DNA of 64,000 bases from Paenibacillus_I sp035510375 (GCF_035510375.1 NZ_DATKHG010000013.1), one strand, 5' to 3'; shown: positions 53,393 to 62,205, counted from the first letter of the stretch. The notes: generated from the letters alone by a model not told the origin. Numbers and translations are program-made.

Positions 53393-54695
53393 TCAAATTT
53401 TTCTCCACGCGCCAGACCGCTTGATCCAGAGCGTCCTGGGGCGTGATTTTCTGTTTCAGGGCGAAGAGCAGCGAAGTTTGCAGATCCTGCGACCAGGCGT
53501 AATAGGAAGCTGTACGCGGTTGTTTGATGGCGTACTCGAATTGCTGCTTCATCATATCGATGGACGGATACGTTTGCTTCAGCGTTGCCAGATCGATCAT
53601 GTCGTTCCACACCGGCAAACCGCCGGTGTACTCCGTGACGATGATTTCGTTGCGTTTGGCGCTCATCATCTCGACGAATTTCCAGCCCCATTCCTTGTTC
53701 CGGGAGTTGCGGACGAGACCGAGGGCGCTGCCGCCCGCTACGCTGGAACTTTTGAGCGACTTATCGAACCCGGGAATGAGGGCCACTTTGATATTGGAAT
53801 AGTCTTTCAGTTTATGCGCGGCGTAGGAACCGGCAATGAGAAAGGGAACCCGCCCTTTGGAGAATTCTTCGGCGGCTTTGGCTTCATTAAGCCGGATGGA
53901 CAAGGGATCGCTTAGCTGATTGTCGTACAAGGAATTAACCATGAACTCGAGCGCTGTTAGGCCGGCGCCCCGGTTGAAGATCCATTTGCCGTTCACATCT
54001 TTGAATTGTCCGCCTAGGGCATTCAGCAGAAGGGTGTAGTCATCCATCAGGCCCTTGTTATCGTTCCATCCCCAAACGACCCCGTGTTCGACGAGGTTCT
54101 TGTCTTTCATGAAGGCGACGGCGTCTTGCAGCTCCTGCCAAGTAGAAGGCGGAGCGTAAAATCCCACCTTGCGCAGAAGGTCCTGGTTATAAAAGAGAAA
54201 ACGGGCTTCCATACTCATGGGAAACGCATACAACTCTGGAAGCGTGTACAATTCGTTGCTAAGAACCTGCTGATCATAGGCTAACGGAATCGTGTTGCCT
54301 TTCAGCTCCGCCGTGACGAATTTGTTCAGCGGTTCGAGAAAGCCCGAATTGGCGAATTCCGGGGTCCATTCCGATTTCACCTGGACCAAATCGATGTCTG
54401 AAACCTCCGTATCCAGGCGTTTAACAATTTCATTGTAAAGTTCGTTGGTGGGAGCGACGAAAACTTCGACATTAATGTTGTATTCCCGTTCGAATTCGGC
54501 GCTTATTTTTTCAATATACGGTTGATAGACATTGTCGACTATGATTTTCAGCGAGGCGGGCCGGCGGTCATCGGACGGTTGGGCCGACTCCGACGCTTGG
54601 GGAGGCACAGCCGTGGTCTTTGCGTACAAATAGAACAGAAAATAGGCGGCTGATAGGACCAAAATGAATAGAATAGAAGCTCTTTTCACACGCAT
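53385..54695 (-). CDS. Membrane-anchored family 1 extracellular solute-binding protein
   Basis: A 436-residue sugar-type binding protein (SBP family 1) with an uncleaved-looking N-terminal helix (residues 6-24, ASILFILVLSAAYFLFYLY) and no lipobox Cys, so it probably stays as a membrane anchor. The fold is seen in SLKIIVDNVYQPYIEKISAE, YAFPMSMEARFLFYNQDLLR and FLIAGSYAAHKLKDY. No cognate permeases lie beside it. Its position tail-to-tail with YesN suggests a sensing co-receptor, as with XylFII-LytS-type three-component systems, but it could be an orphan transporter receptor. Confidence 0.85.
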   Translation of the reverse strand: MRVKRASILFILVLSAAYFLFYLYAKTTAVPPQASESAQPSDDRRPASLKIIVDNVYQPYIEKISAEFEREYNINVEVFVAPTNELYNEIVKRLDTEVSDIDLVQVKSEWTPEFANSGFLEPLNKFVTAELKGNTIPLAYDQQVLSNELYTLPELYAFPMSMEARFLFYNQDLLRKVGFYAPPSTWQELQDAVAFMKDKNLVEHGVVWGWNDNKGLMDDYTLLLNALGGQFKDVNGKWIFNRGAGLTALEFMVNSLYDNQLSDPLSIRLNEAKAAEEFSKGRVPFLIAGSYAAHKLKDYSNIKVALIPGFDKSLKSSSVAGGSALGLVRNSRNKEWGWKFVEMMSAKRNEIIVTEYTGGLPVWNDMIDLATLKQTYPSIDMMKQQFEYAIKQPRTASYYAWSQDLQTSLLFALKQKITPQDALDQAVWRVEKNLIN

Positions 54696-54761
54696 CGTGT
54701 ACCTCCGGCTTCGGTGATAGGTAGAGGTGCGCTCGCGCTCGCTGCGGAGTTCACTAAGGAG

Positions 54762-54791
54762 ATTATACTATATTTTTGCGCTTCTTGTCCG
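54762..54791 (-). promoter_or_regulatory. Promoter of the membrane-anchored binding protein gene
   Basis: On the minus strand TATAAT lies 18 bases from CGGACA (four of six -35 matches), upstream of the gene ending at 54695. Confidence 0.5.
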
Positions 54792-54829
54792 TGAGGGCTG
54801 GGAGATAATTTGGCCTTGCACCGGAACTA

Positions 54830-54860
54830 TGCAAAGAAGGCCAGCCGGATAGACCGGCTG
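54830..54860 (-). terminator. Hairpin downstream of the broken metallophosphoesterase
   Basis: Read on the minus strand, CAGCCGG-TCTAT-CCGGCTG is followed by GCCTTCTTT. The T-run is interrupted, so it is a modest terminator. Confidence 0.5.
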
Positions 54861-54889
54861 ACCCATAATGCTTGTGCCACTTCGTGTAC

Positions 54890-55857
54890 TTATGCTTTTG
54901 TTCTTCCAATGACTTTCAAAGCATTTTTGCTTTTATTACCAAACGCATCAAGGGCATATACCTCGATGACGTAGGTTGTGTCAGGGTTCAGTCCGCTAAC
55001 GGGCAGCGTGAATGGATTCGGTACGGGATCCTTGTAAAACTCCGAGAAAGCAAGGAACTCTTTCGCGACTTGTGAGGTCTGGAAGTCCTTCACTACAACT
55101 TTATAGTCGTGTACGAGAATGTTGTCGGCAGCTTGAGTAAACATGATTTCCATTTCGGCAGCCGTGGTCTTCTCGTGTACGATTGAAATGGATGCACTTT
55201 TTTCAAATACAGGACTTTTGTGATCTCTCGTTTCGGTGTATCTAAAATGTTTCTTATTAGCCGGGTAACTGATTTCAAACGGTTCCCCTGACCAATCATT
55301 GTTATGCAGATCACGACGTTTGATCAGTACTTTGTCCTGATAAACCTCGACAATCTTGATTAAGAATCTCCGCGCCTACCGGCACCTCTCCTTGCACTCG
55401 ACCGGCATCCAGCCACAAATATCTGGTTGTCGACGTCCCAATGGTGGTGAAATCTTTTTGATGAATGATTTTCGGATCATCCAGTGGGTAATGCGTGTGA
55501 CCGGAGAACGAGATGACTTGGGGGTAGTTTCGCAATGTATCGTAAAATAAATCTCTATTGATATCGAAACCCCATTCACTGCCGTACACAGTGTCTTTGA
55601 TCGGTTGATGGTGAAAAACGAAAATCGGTTTCTCCGGATCGTCCTTCGCGGCTTGCTTTAATTTGTCACTCATCCATTCAATTTGTTTGACGGAGAAGTT
55701 CCCTTCTGTAAGATCATCTTCCGGACCGAGCACGATAAAATGATAGCCTTTTACAATTTTGTGATAGTAAATGGATTCCATACCCGTTTTCTCCATAAAG
55801 CGCTGTTGTGAGCCGGCTAACGTTAATTCATTCCAGTAATCATGGTTTCCTATAGGC
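54890..55857 (-). pseudogene. Truncated and frameshifted metallophosphoesterase with FN3-like tail
   Basis: Reading leftward, the frame starts inside the protein at GNHDYWNELTLAG, a calcineurin-type motif, and continues through FVFHHQP and SFSGHTHYPLDDP. The earlier metal-binding part (DxH and GDxxxN) is missing. Near 55360 the frame shifts: after GAEILN the homologous sequence goes on in another frame (IKIVEVYQDKVLIKRRDLHN) to the end at 54890 with a fibronectin-III-like tail (VSGLNPDTTYVIEVYALDAF). The gene thus has lost its start and has at least one frameshift. The break coincides with the inverted repeat at 55855-55884. Confidence 0.8.
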
Positions 55858-55884
55858 GTCTGTCCGTTTCGTCGGACAGACGCC
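55855..55884. repeat. Perfect 12-base inverted repeat at the break of the metallophosphoesterase
   Basis: GGCGTCTGTCCG and CGGACAGACGCC flank a 6-base loop (TTTCGT). It sits exactly where the metallophosphoesterase homology stops, so it may be the end of an inserted or deleted element, or a terminator of the lost DNA. Confidence 0.85.
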
Positions 55885-56119
55885 TAGCGGAGAGAAAAGC
55901 ATTGCAACTTGTTTTGCGTTGGATGATATCCAGTGGAGAACCTGAGCGACGGGGACGCGCCGGTGCTTGTCGCCGAAGGCTGAGTAGAACGGTTGCAGGG
56001 TTTCTCTGTGTGCGTTCCCCAGTATATGCTGATTTTCAACCTTTACTTGATGAAGTTTGAACACTGGATTTTCAAAACCGGAAATCAGCAACTTCTTCCG
56101 CCCCTGCTGCGTCAGATAC
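55885..56119. other. Unidentified remnant between broken esterase and DUF4349 gene
   Basis: The stretch is open in short frames on both strands but none has a start, ribosome site or recognised family. A plus-strand frame reads VERLQGFSVCVPQYMLIFNL then EHWIFKTGNQQLLPP and stops at the DUF4349 start, which has the look of decayed coding DNA. I could not assign it to a known transposase. Confidence 0.35.
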
Positions 56120-56138
56120 GCAAAAGGGGGTTTTTGCA

Positions 56139-57263
56139 TTGACAAAGAGACGGTCGATAGCACGAAAGCGTAAGCCCAAAAGACGTTCTCGTTGGTTGTT
56201 GCCGCTTGTTGCCCTTGTTCTGACGGCCGGCCTTCTGTCCGCTTGTTCAGGCGCGGAGAGCAATGTGGCAAGCGACATGCCCGCCGAATCCGACGCCGGA
56301 GGGTTGGAGAATAAAGCGGAATCGACGGAAGCGCCGATGGCGGAGGCGGACTCCGCGGCAAATCAGGCGGATTCCGCTTCGGATAAGGCCGCGGCTGACA
56401 CCGACTCCGTCCGGCCTGCCGGAGGGGGAACGCTCGCGACGGAAGCGGACGGCTTCAACCGCAAGGTCGTGTACAGAGGCACGGTTACGATGGAGGTCGA
56501 CGACTTCGGAGCCGCCTACCGTTCGCTGCAGAATGCCATATACCAGAGCGGCGGCTATATCCTGGCGTTCAGCGACAACCGGTCGCCGGACGAGACGGGC
56601 GCCGTCTATACGATCAAGGTGCCCGCGGACGGCTTTATGCCTTTCCTGGACCGGCTTGAGAAGATCGAGAATGCGCTGTTCGAAAGGCAACTGAAGGGAA
56701 CCGACGTGACGGAAGAATACGTCGACCTGGAGGCGCGCCTGAAGGCGAGGCAGATGGTCGAGGCCAGGCTGATCGGCTTCATGGACAAAGCGGCCCGCGC
56801 GGACGATCTGCTCCGCTTCTCGGAGCAGCTGGGCGCCGTGCAGGAAGAGATTGAACGGATCAAAGGCAGAATCCGTTACCTCGACCAGAATGTCGCGTTC
56901 TCCACGATCGAGCTTCGGCTGTACCAGCCGCTTACTCCCGCCGCTTCGGCGCTGGCGGCGCAGAAGCCGCTCTTCGGCCGAATGGGCGCGGCCCTGGAAA
57001 CGAGCACGGAAACATTGTTGCTTGTGATGCAGGCATTGCTTGTGTTTGTGGCCGGCGCTTTGCCGGTGCTGATTCTTTTCGCGGTCGTCGGGACTTCGTT
57101 CCTGTGGCTTTATCGCAGACGAAGAAGGCTTCAACCGTTCGCGACAGGCAGCTTCGGCACGGCTGCCATAACCGGCGGCAGGACATCCGCCGCGGATGCG
57201 CGGCAGGCGGGCGAAACGCCGCCCGCCCATGAGGCGCCGCCGGCCGGCGAGGAAGACCGGTAA
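56139..57263 (+). CDS. DUF4349 lipoprotein
   Basis: A 374-residue exported protein. A basic start and hydrophobic helix end in the lipobox LLSAC (Cys36), followed by an acidic Ala/Ser/Glu linker. The DUF4349 domain has FNRKVVYRGTVTMEVDDFGA, SGGYILAFSDN, and a coiled coil (LLRFSEQLGAVQEEIERIKG). A C-terminal membrane helix (about 305-330) and a basic tail follow. The start is TTG 56139; its GGGGG ribosome site lies in the loop of a small hairpin GCAAAA/TTTTGC (56120-56137). Function is unknown. Confidence 0.85.
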   Translation: MTKRRSIARKRKPKRRSRWLLPLVALVLTAGLLSACSGAESNVASDMPAESDAGGLENKAESTEAPMAEADSAANQADSASDKAAADTDSVRPAGGGTLATEADGFNRKVVYRGTVTMEVDDFGAAYRSLQNAIYQSGGYILAFSDNRSPDETGAVYTIKVPADGFMPFLDRLEKIENALFERQLKGTDVTEEYVDLEARLKARQMVEARLIGFMDKAARADDLLRFSEQLGAVQEEIERIKGRIRYLDQNVAFSTIELRLYQPLTPAASALAAQKPLFGRMGAALETSTETLLLVMQALLVFVAGALPVLILFAVVGTSFLWLYRRRRRLQPFATGSFGTAAITGGRTSAADARQAGETPPAHEAPPAGEEDR

Positions 57264-57312
57264 AGAAGCTTTGCCCTTGCCTTTCAAGGCGGCGTCGGAC
57301 GTTCGCCTGATC

Positions 57313-57348
57313 GAAGCGGCCCTGCGCCTTCACGCGCAGGGCCGCTTC
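57313..57348. repeat. Perfect 15-base GC-rich hairpin after the DUF4349 gene
   Basis: GAAGCGGCCCTGCGC and GCGCAGGGCCGCTTC flank the loop CTTCAC. There is no T-run on either side (GCATTGCGC follows), so it is not a standard intrinsic terminator. Confidence 0.85.
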
Positions 57349-57473
57349 GCATTGCGCGCCTCCCCCGGCGCTGCATGGCGGCTGTCGGACCGCATGCGCG
57401 AACGGGCGATTGCGTTCGCTTTTTTCACCCGGCATCAAGTATAATAAAAGTCGAACTTTTTCGGATGTGCCTA

Positions 57474-57503
57474 TTGCGGTATCGGTATCGTTGCCGTTAT
57501 AAT
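57474..57503 (+). promoter_or_regulatory. Promoter of the pheB-hom-thrB-pheA-ilvE operon
   Basis: TTGCGG and a perfect TATAAT are separated by 18 bases, about 40 bases before the pheB start. A second TATAAT at 57440-57445 has no matching -35. Confidence 0.7.
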
Positions 57504-57546
57504 GTCCACTAGGGAAGAACATGTGTCTTTACTGGGAGGACGAATG

Positions 57547-57984
57547 ATGACGGAACGTTATTATGTCGTCCGCGAGGACATTTTGCCTGAAGCGATTGTG
57601 AAGACGATTCAAGTGAAAGAGATGCTGCAGCGGGGAGAAGCGGAAACCGTGCACGAGGCGGTGGAGCGGGCCGGCCTGAGCCGGAGCGCGTTCTACAAGT
57701 ACAAGGACGGCATATACGCGCTGAACCAGCTGGAGAGGGAACGGATCGTCACGGTGTCGATGGATCTCGAGCACCGGTCCGGCGTTTTGTCCAAAGTGCT
57801 CGGGTTCGTTGCGGGCTCGGAGGGAAATGTGCTGACCATCCACCAAAGCATTCCGCTGCAGGGACTGGCGAACGTCGTCATCACGGTGGATACGACCGGC
57901 ATGGCGGTTCCGCTTACGGGACTGATCGACGGCATTCGCGGGCAGGACGGCGTCCGCAAGGCGAACGTCATCGGGCAAGGCTAG
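57547..57984 (+). CDS. pheB: ACT-domain protein PheB
   Basis: A 145-residue protein with an N-terminal helical part (HEAVERAGLSRSAFYKYKDG) and a C-terminal ACT domain (VTVSMDLEHRSGVLSKVLGF). It was once called chorismate mutase in Bacillus, but the ACT domain points to a regulatory role in aromatic amino acid metabolism. ATG 57547 gives better spacing to GGAGG than ATG 57544. It heads the operon. Confidence 0.93.
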   Translation: MTERYYVVREDILPEAIVKTIQVKEMLQRGEAETVHEAVERAGLSRSAFYKYKDGIYALNQLERERIVTVSMDLEHRSGVLSKVLGFVAGSEGNVLTIHQSIPLQGLANVVITVDTTGMAVPLTGLIDGIRGQDGVRKANVIGQG

Positions 57985-58010
57985 AAAATGTGTATCGTGG
58001 AGGAGAAATT

Positions 58011-59297
58011 ATGAAACCTGTCAAGGTAGGGTTGCTCGGGCTCGGAACGGTCGGGACGGGTGTCGTGCGCATCGTGGAGGGCCATCAGGCGGATTTGTTC
58101 GGCCAGGCCGGCTCCCCGATCACGATCGAAAAAATAGCGGTCAAAAACATGGCGAAGCTGCGCAATGTGGCGATCGACCCGGGGAAGCTTACCGAGGATC
58201 CGTGGGATGTCATCAACGATCCGGAAATCGACGTCGTCGTCGAGGTTATGGGAGGCATCGACCAGACCAAGGTTTACATTCTGGAGGCGATCTCCCGCGG
58301 GAAGCACGTCGTAACCGCGAATAAGGACCTGATGGCGCTGCACGGGCCGGAAATTCTCGCTGCGGCGCGCGAAAACCGCTGCGACGTGCTGTACGAGGCG
58401 AGCGTGGCCGGCGGCATTCCGATCATCCGGACGTTGATTGAGGGCTTCTCCTCGGACCGGATTACGAAAATTATGGGCATCGTCAACGGGACGACCAACT
58501 ACATCCTGACCAAGATGAGCCGCGAAGGCGCGTCCTATCAGGACGTCCTTAAGGAAGCGCAGCAGCTCGGGTATGCGGAGGCCGATCCGACTTCCGACGT
58601 GGAGGGGCTGGACGCGGCGCGCAAAATGACGATTCTCGCCACGCTCGGCTTCCGCGCCAATGTGGCGCTGGAGGATGTGTCGGCCAAAGGCATTTCCGCC
58701 GTCAGCAAGGATGATATCGCGTTCGGCAAGCGGCTCGGCTACGAGGTGAAGCTGCTCGGCATTGCGGAGCGGCAGGATGACTACATCAGCGTTTCGGTGC
58801 AGCCGACGCTGGTCAGGAACAGCCATCCGATCGCTTCGGTCAATGGCGTGTTCAACGCGGTTTACGTATACGGCGAAGCGGTCGGCGAGACGATGTTCTA
58901 CGGGCCGGGCGCGGGCGAGCTTCCGACGGCGACGTCGGTCGTGGCCGACCTCGTAACCGTCGTGAAAAATCTGAATCTCGGCGTGAACGGCATGCAGGCC
59001 GCGTCGGTGTTCAAGGAGAAGAAGCTGAAGACCGACGCGCAAATCTCCTATAAAAACTTCCTCCGTCTGCATGTGGAAGACAAGGCGGGCGTACTGGCCA
59101 AAATTACGCAGGTGTTCGCCGAATACGACGTCAGCCTGGAATCGGTCATTCAGCAGCCGAGCACGGATCATCCGGAGGCAGAGATCATCGTCATTACCCA
59201 TGACGCGAGCAAAGCCGCGATGAACGGCGTACTGCAGGCATTTGAATCGCTTGATGTGATCCGCAACGTGAAGAGCGTCTATCGTGTGGAAGGCTAG
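58011..59297 (+). CDS. hom: Homoserine dehydrogenase
   Basis: A 428-residue NAD(P)-dependent enzyme that reduces aspartate semialdehyde to homoserine. It shows GLLGLGTVGTGVVRIV, VTANKDLMALHG, EASVAGGIPII and GIVNGTTNYIL, and a C-terminal ACT domain (LHVEDKAGVLAKITQVFAEY) for feedback control, as in Bacillus Hom. ATG 58011 follows GGAGGAG. Confidence 0.97.
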   Translation: MKPVKVGLLGLGTVGTGVVRIVEGHQADLFGQAGSPITIEKIAVKNMAKLRNVAIDPGKLTEDPWDVINDPEIDVVVEVMGGIDQTKVYILEAISRGKHVVTANKDLMALHGPEILAAARENRCDVLYEASVAGGIPIIRTLIEGFSSDRITKIMGIVNGTTNYILTKMSREGASYQDVLKEAQQLGYAEADPTSDVEGLDAARKMTILATLGFRANVALEDVSAKGISAVSKDDIAFGKRLGYEVKLLGIAERQDDYISVSVQPTLVRNSHPIASVNGVFNAVYVYGEAVGETMFYGPGAGELPTATSVVADLVTVVKNLNLGVNGMQAASVFKEKKLKTDAQISYKNFLRLHVEDKAGVLAKITQVFAEYDVSLESVIQQPSTDHPEAEIIVITHDASKAAMNGVLQAFESLDVIRNVKSVYRVEG

Positions 59298-59360
59298 AGG
59301 GGAAAGGTTCGGCCCGACAGCTTGCGCGCGGATCATACAAAAAGGAGTTCATCGGTTGTT

Positions 59361-60353
59361 ATGAATCATTCAGAACGGCGAGTACTGGCAAAGGTGCCTG
59401 CCAGCACGGCGAATCTCGGGCCGGGCTTCGATACGCTCGGCATGGCGCTGTCGCTCTATGCCTGGATCGAAATGGGCGTGTCCGATTCCGGGACGGTCAT
59501 TGAGCTTCACGGCGGTAATTTGGGCGGCGTACCGACCGATAAGAGCAATTTGATTTACAAGGTGGCGCAGCTGGTTTTTGAGGAAGCGGGCGTGCGCATT
59601 CCGGAGCTGCATATCGCGATGTACAGCGATATTCCGCTGACGCGCGGGCTCGGCAGCAGCGCCAGCGCCATCGTCGGCGCGCTTGCTGCGGCGAACGCGC
59701 TGGTCGGAAGCCCGCTTGACGATGACCGGCTGTTCCAGATCGCCACCAGGCTGGAAGGGCATCCGGACAACGTCGGAGCTTCCGTTTTCGGCGGGATCGT
59801 CGTCGCATCGTGGGACGGAACCCGCGCCGATCATATCAGGCTCGAGCCGTCTCCGGATTTGGAAGTGCTGGTGGCGATTCCGGACTTTCAGCTGTCCACG
59901 GAGAAAGCGCGCCACGCCTTGCCCGGCCGATTCGGGATGGCGGACGTCGTGTTCAACGTCAGCCGCAGCTCGCTGCTCGTCGCCGCGCTTGCCACCGGCA
60001 ACCACGGCATGATCCGGACCGCCATGCAGGACCGGGTGCATCAGCCGTACCGCGTGGCGCTCATTCCGGGGATGGCCAGGATTCTGGACGAGGCCGCCGG
60101 GCACGGCGCTTTGGGCGCGGCGCTCAGCGGCGCAGGACCGACGCTGCTCGCGCTGGTGGAGTCCGGCAGCCCGCGCAAGCGGGAGCTGGAGCGGTTTCTG
60201 CTGGACACGCTGGCGGCCGAAGGAATCTCCGCGACGGCTTTATGGCTGAGGCCGTCCGCGGCCGGGCCTGAATTGACCGTGACGGAAGGCGCAGCGGCGG
60301 CGCAGCTGGCGCCGCTGATGGAGCGGATTAAAGGAGAAGTAAGGGCATGTTAA
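59361..60353 (+). CDS. thrB: Homoserine kinase ThrB
   Basis: A 330-residue GHMP-family kinase that phosphorylates homoserine. VPASTANLGPGFDTLGMAL and PLTRGLGSSASAIVGALAAA are the GHMP motifs. ATG 59361 follows AAAGGAG at long spacing (13 bases). Threonine synthase (thrC) is not in the window, so the pathway must be completed elsewhere. It overlaps pheA by 7 bases. Confidence 0.95.
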   Translation: MNHSERRVLAKVPASTANLGPGFDTLGMALSLYAWIEMGVSDSGTVIELHGGNLGGVPTDKSNLIYKVAQLVFEEAGVRIPELHIAMYSDIPLTRGLGSSASAIVGALAAANALVGSPLDDDRLFQIATRLEGHPDNVGASVFGGIVVASWDGTRADHIRLEPSPDLEVLVAIPDFQLSTEKARHALPGRFGMADVVFNVSRSSLLVAALATGNHGMIRTAMQDRVHQPYRVALIPGMARILDEAAGHGALGAALSGAGPTLLALVESGSPRKRELERFLLDTLAAEGISATALWLRPSAAGPELTVTEGAAAAQLAPLMERIKGEVRAC

Positions 60354-61228
60354 AAGCAGCGGTACTGCCGGCGGGGTCGACCTCCGACGACGCGGCGCGC
60401 CAACTGTTCGGCGCCATGGAGGTCGAATACCGGTATCACAAATTGATCGCCGACGTGTTTTTATCCACGGTGAACGGCGACACCGACTACAGCGTCATCC
60501 CGATCGAGAACACGATCGACGGCTCGGTGAGCCTGCATACCGATTGGCTTGTGAACGAGGTCGAGCTGCCGATTCAGGCGGAATGGGTTTATCCGTCCGT
60601 GCAGAACCTGATCGGCCGGAGCTCGGAAAGCTTGGATGACGAGGGCAGGCTGGATTACGACCGGATCGTAAAGGTGATGAGCCATCCGGTCGCGATGGCG
60701 CAGTGCACCCGCTTTCTGCGCGAACGCCTGCCGCACGCCGAATTGGAGAACGTCAGCAGCACGACCGAGGCGATCCGCATCGTCAAGGACAACCCCGGCG
60801 CTGGATGGGCGGCGATCGGCCAGCGCAGCGGGGCCGTGCTTCACGGGCTTGACGTACTGCAGGAAAGCGTCACCGACCACAACAACAACTATACGCGCTT
60901 TCTGCTGATCGGGCGCGAGCCGTTCACGGCGCGTGTGACGGACGCTTTTAAGACAAGCATTCAGATTACGCTGCCGGAGGATTTTCCGGGCGCCCTGCAC
61001 CAGGTGCTTTCCGCTTTTGCCTGGCGCCGCATTAACCTGTCGCGCATCGAGTCCCGTCCGACCAAGAAAAAGCTCGGCAGCTATTACTTTTTGATGGACA
61101 TCGAAATGTCGCTGGATACCGTCCTGCTGCCCGCCGCCATCGCCGAGATCGAAGCGCTTGGCTGCCAGGTGCGCGTATTGGGAAGCTATCCCAGCTTTTC
61201 GGTCATAAGCACAAATTCGGAGGTGTAA
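60347..61228 (+). CDS. pheA: Prephenate dehydratase PheA
   Basis: A 293-residue monofunctional enzyme making phenylpyruvate. The catalytic part (1-185) has VIPIENTIDGSVSLHTDWL and NNYTRFLLIG; the ACT domain (about 200-285) has ESRPTKKKLGSYYFLMDIE for phenylalanine feedback. There is no chorismate mutase domain. It overlaps thrB, so their translation is coupled. Confidence 0.96.
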   Translation: MLKAAVLPAGSTSDDAARQLFGAMEVEYRYHKLIADVFLSTVNGDTDYSVIPIENTIDGSVSLHTDWLVNEVELPIQAEWVYPSVQNLIGRSSESLDDEGRLDYDRIVKVMSHPVAMAQCTRFLRERLPHAELENVSSTTEAIRIVKDNPGAGWAAIGQRSGAVLHGLDVLQESVTDHNNNYTRFLLIGREPFTARVTDAFKTSIQITLPEDFPGALHQVLSAFAWRRINLSRIESRPTKKKLGSYYFLMDIEMSLDTVLLPAAIAEIEALGCQVRVLGSYPSFSVISTNSEV

Positions 61229-61236
61229 GGAGAAGC

Positions 61237-62118
61237 ATGGCTGAGCAATGGATCTATTTGAACGGCGATTACGTCACGAAGGAAAACGCCAAAATATCGG
61301 TTTACGATCACGGCTTTCTTTACGGGGACGGCATTTTTGAAGGAATCCGCATTTATAACGGCACGATTTTCAAATGCAAGGAGCACCTTGACCGGTTGTA
61401 CGATTCGGCTCGGTCGATCATGCTCGATATCCCGCTCTCCTATGGGGACATGCAGGCCGCGCTCGTCGAAACGATCCGCCGAAACGGCTTGAGAGACGGC
61501 TATATCCGCCTGATCGTCTCCCGCGGTCCCGGCAATCTCGGACTCGATCCGAAACGCTGCCCGGCGGCATGGGTCATTATTATTGTGGAGCAGCTGGCGA
61601 TTTATCCGGAGGAGGCGTACCGCAACGGCCTGGTGTCCGTCTCCGTCTCGCAGCGCCGGAATATTCCCGATGCGCTTAACCCGAAGATCAAGTCGCTCAA
61701 CTACCTGAATAACATTCTGGTCAAAATCCAGGCGAATCTCGCCGGCGTCGGCGAAGCGATCATGCTGAACGCGCAGGGTTATGTGGCGGAAGGCTCGAGC
61801 GACAATATCTTTATTATCAAAAAAGGCGTCGTCTACACGCCGCCCTGCTATATCGGCGCGCTTGAGGGCATTACGCGCGCGGCGATCATGGAGCTGTGCG
61901 GCAAGCTCGGCTATAAGCTGAAGGAAGAGCCGTTCACGCTCCACGACGTGTATGTGGCGGACGAGGTGTTCTTCACCGGAACCGCCGCCGAGGTCATCGC
62001 CGTGCGCGAGGTCGACGGACGGACGATCGGCGAAGGCAAAGCCGGTCCGATCACGACGCATCTGCTTGAGGAATTCCGCAAAATCGTCGATGTCGACGGC
62101 GTCAAGGTGTACGAGTAG
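61237..62118 (+). CDS. ilvE: Branched-chain amino acid aminotransferase (class IV)
   Basis: A 293-residue fold-type IV PLP enzyme. The PLP Lys is likely Lys152 in NPKIKSLNYLNN; VYDHGFLYGDGIFEGIRIYN and EGSSDNIFIIKKGVVYTPP are typical. It most probably transaminates Val, Ile and Leu. It lies 8 bases after pheA. The related D-amino acid aminotransferases share the fold, but the sequence favours IlvE. Confidence 0.93.
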   Translation: MAEQWIYLNGDYVTKENAKISVYDHGFLYGDGIFEGIRIYNGTIFKCKEHLDRLYDSARSIMLDIPLSYGDMQAALVETIRRNGLRDGYIRLIVSRGPGNLGLDPKRCPAAWVIIIVEQLAIYPEEAYRNGLVSVSVSQRRNIPDALNPKIKSLNYLNNILVKIQANLAGVGEAIMLNAQGYVAEGSSDNIFIIKKGVVYTPPCYIGALEGITRAAIMELCGKLGYKLKEEPFTLHDVYVADEVFFTGTAAEVIAVREVDGRTIGEGKAGPITTHLLEEFRKIVDVDGVKVYE

Positions 62119-62144
62119 ACGAAATAAGGGAGCAACAGGTTCGT

Positions 62145-62205
62145 AACCGCCGTTTGCGGGTGCGCGCGCGACTCGTTCGCGGCGGCCCGGACGGCGGTTT
62201 TCGTT
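62145..62205 (+). terminator. Terminator of the pheB-ilvE operon
   Basis: A 9-base stem (AACCGCCGT / ACGGCGGTT) with a large structured loop is followed by a T-rich TTTTCGTTTCT. Confidence 0.6.

Noticed and set aside
54872..55075. Plus-strand open frame over the end of the broken metallophosphoesterase
   Set aside because: It is antisense to a segment with clear fibronectin-III-like coding sequence.
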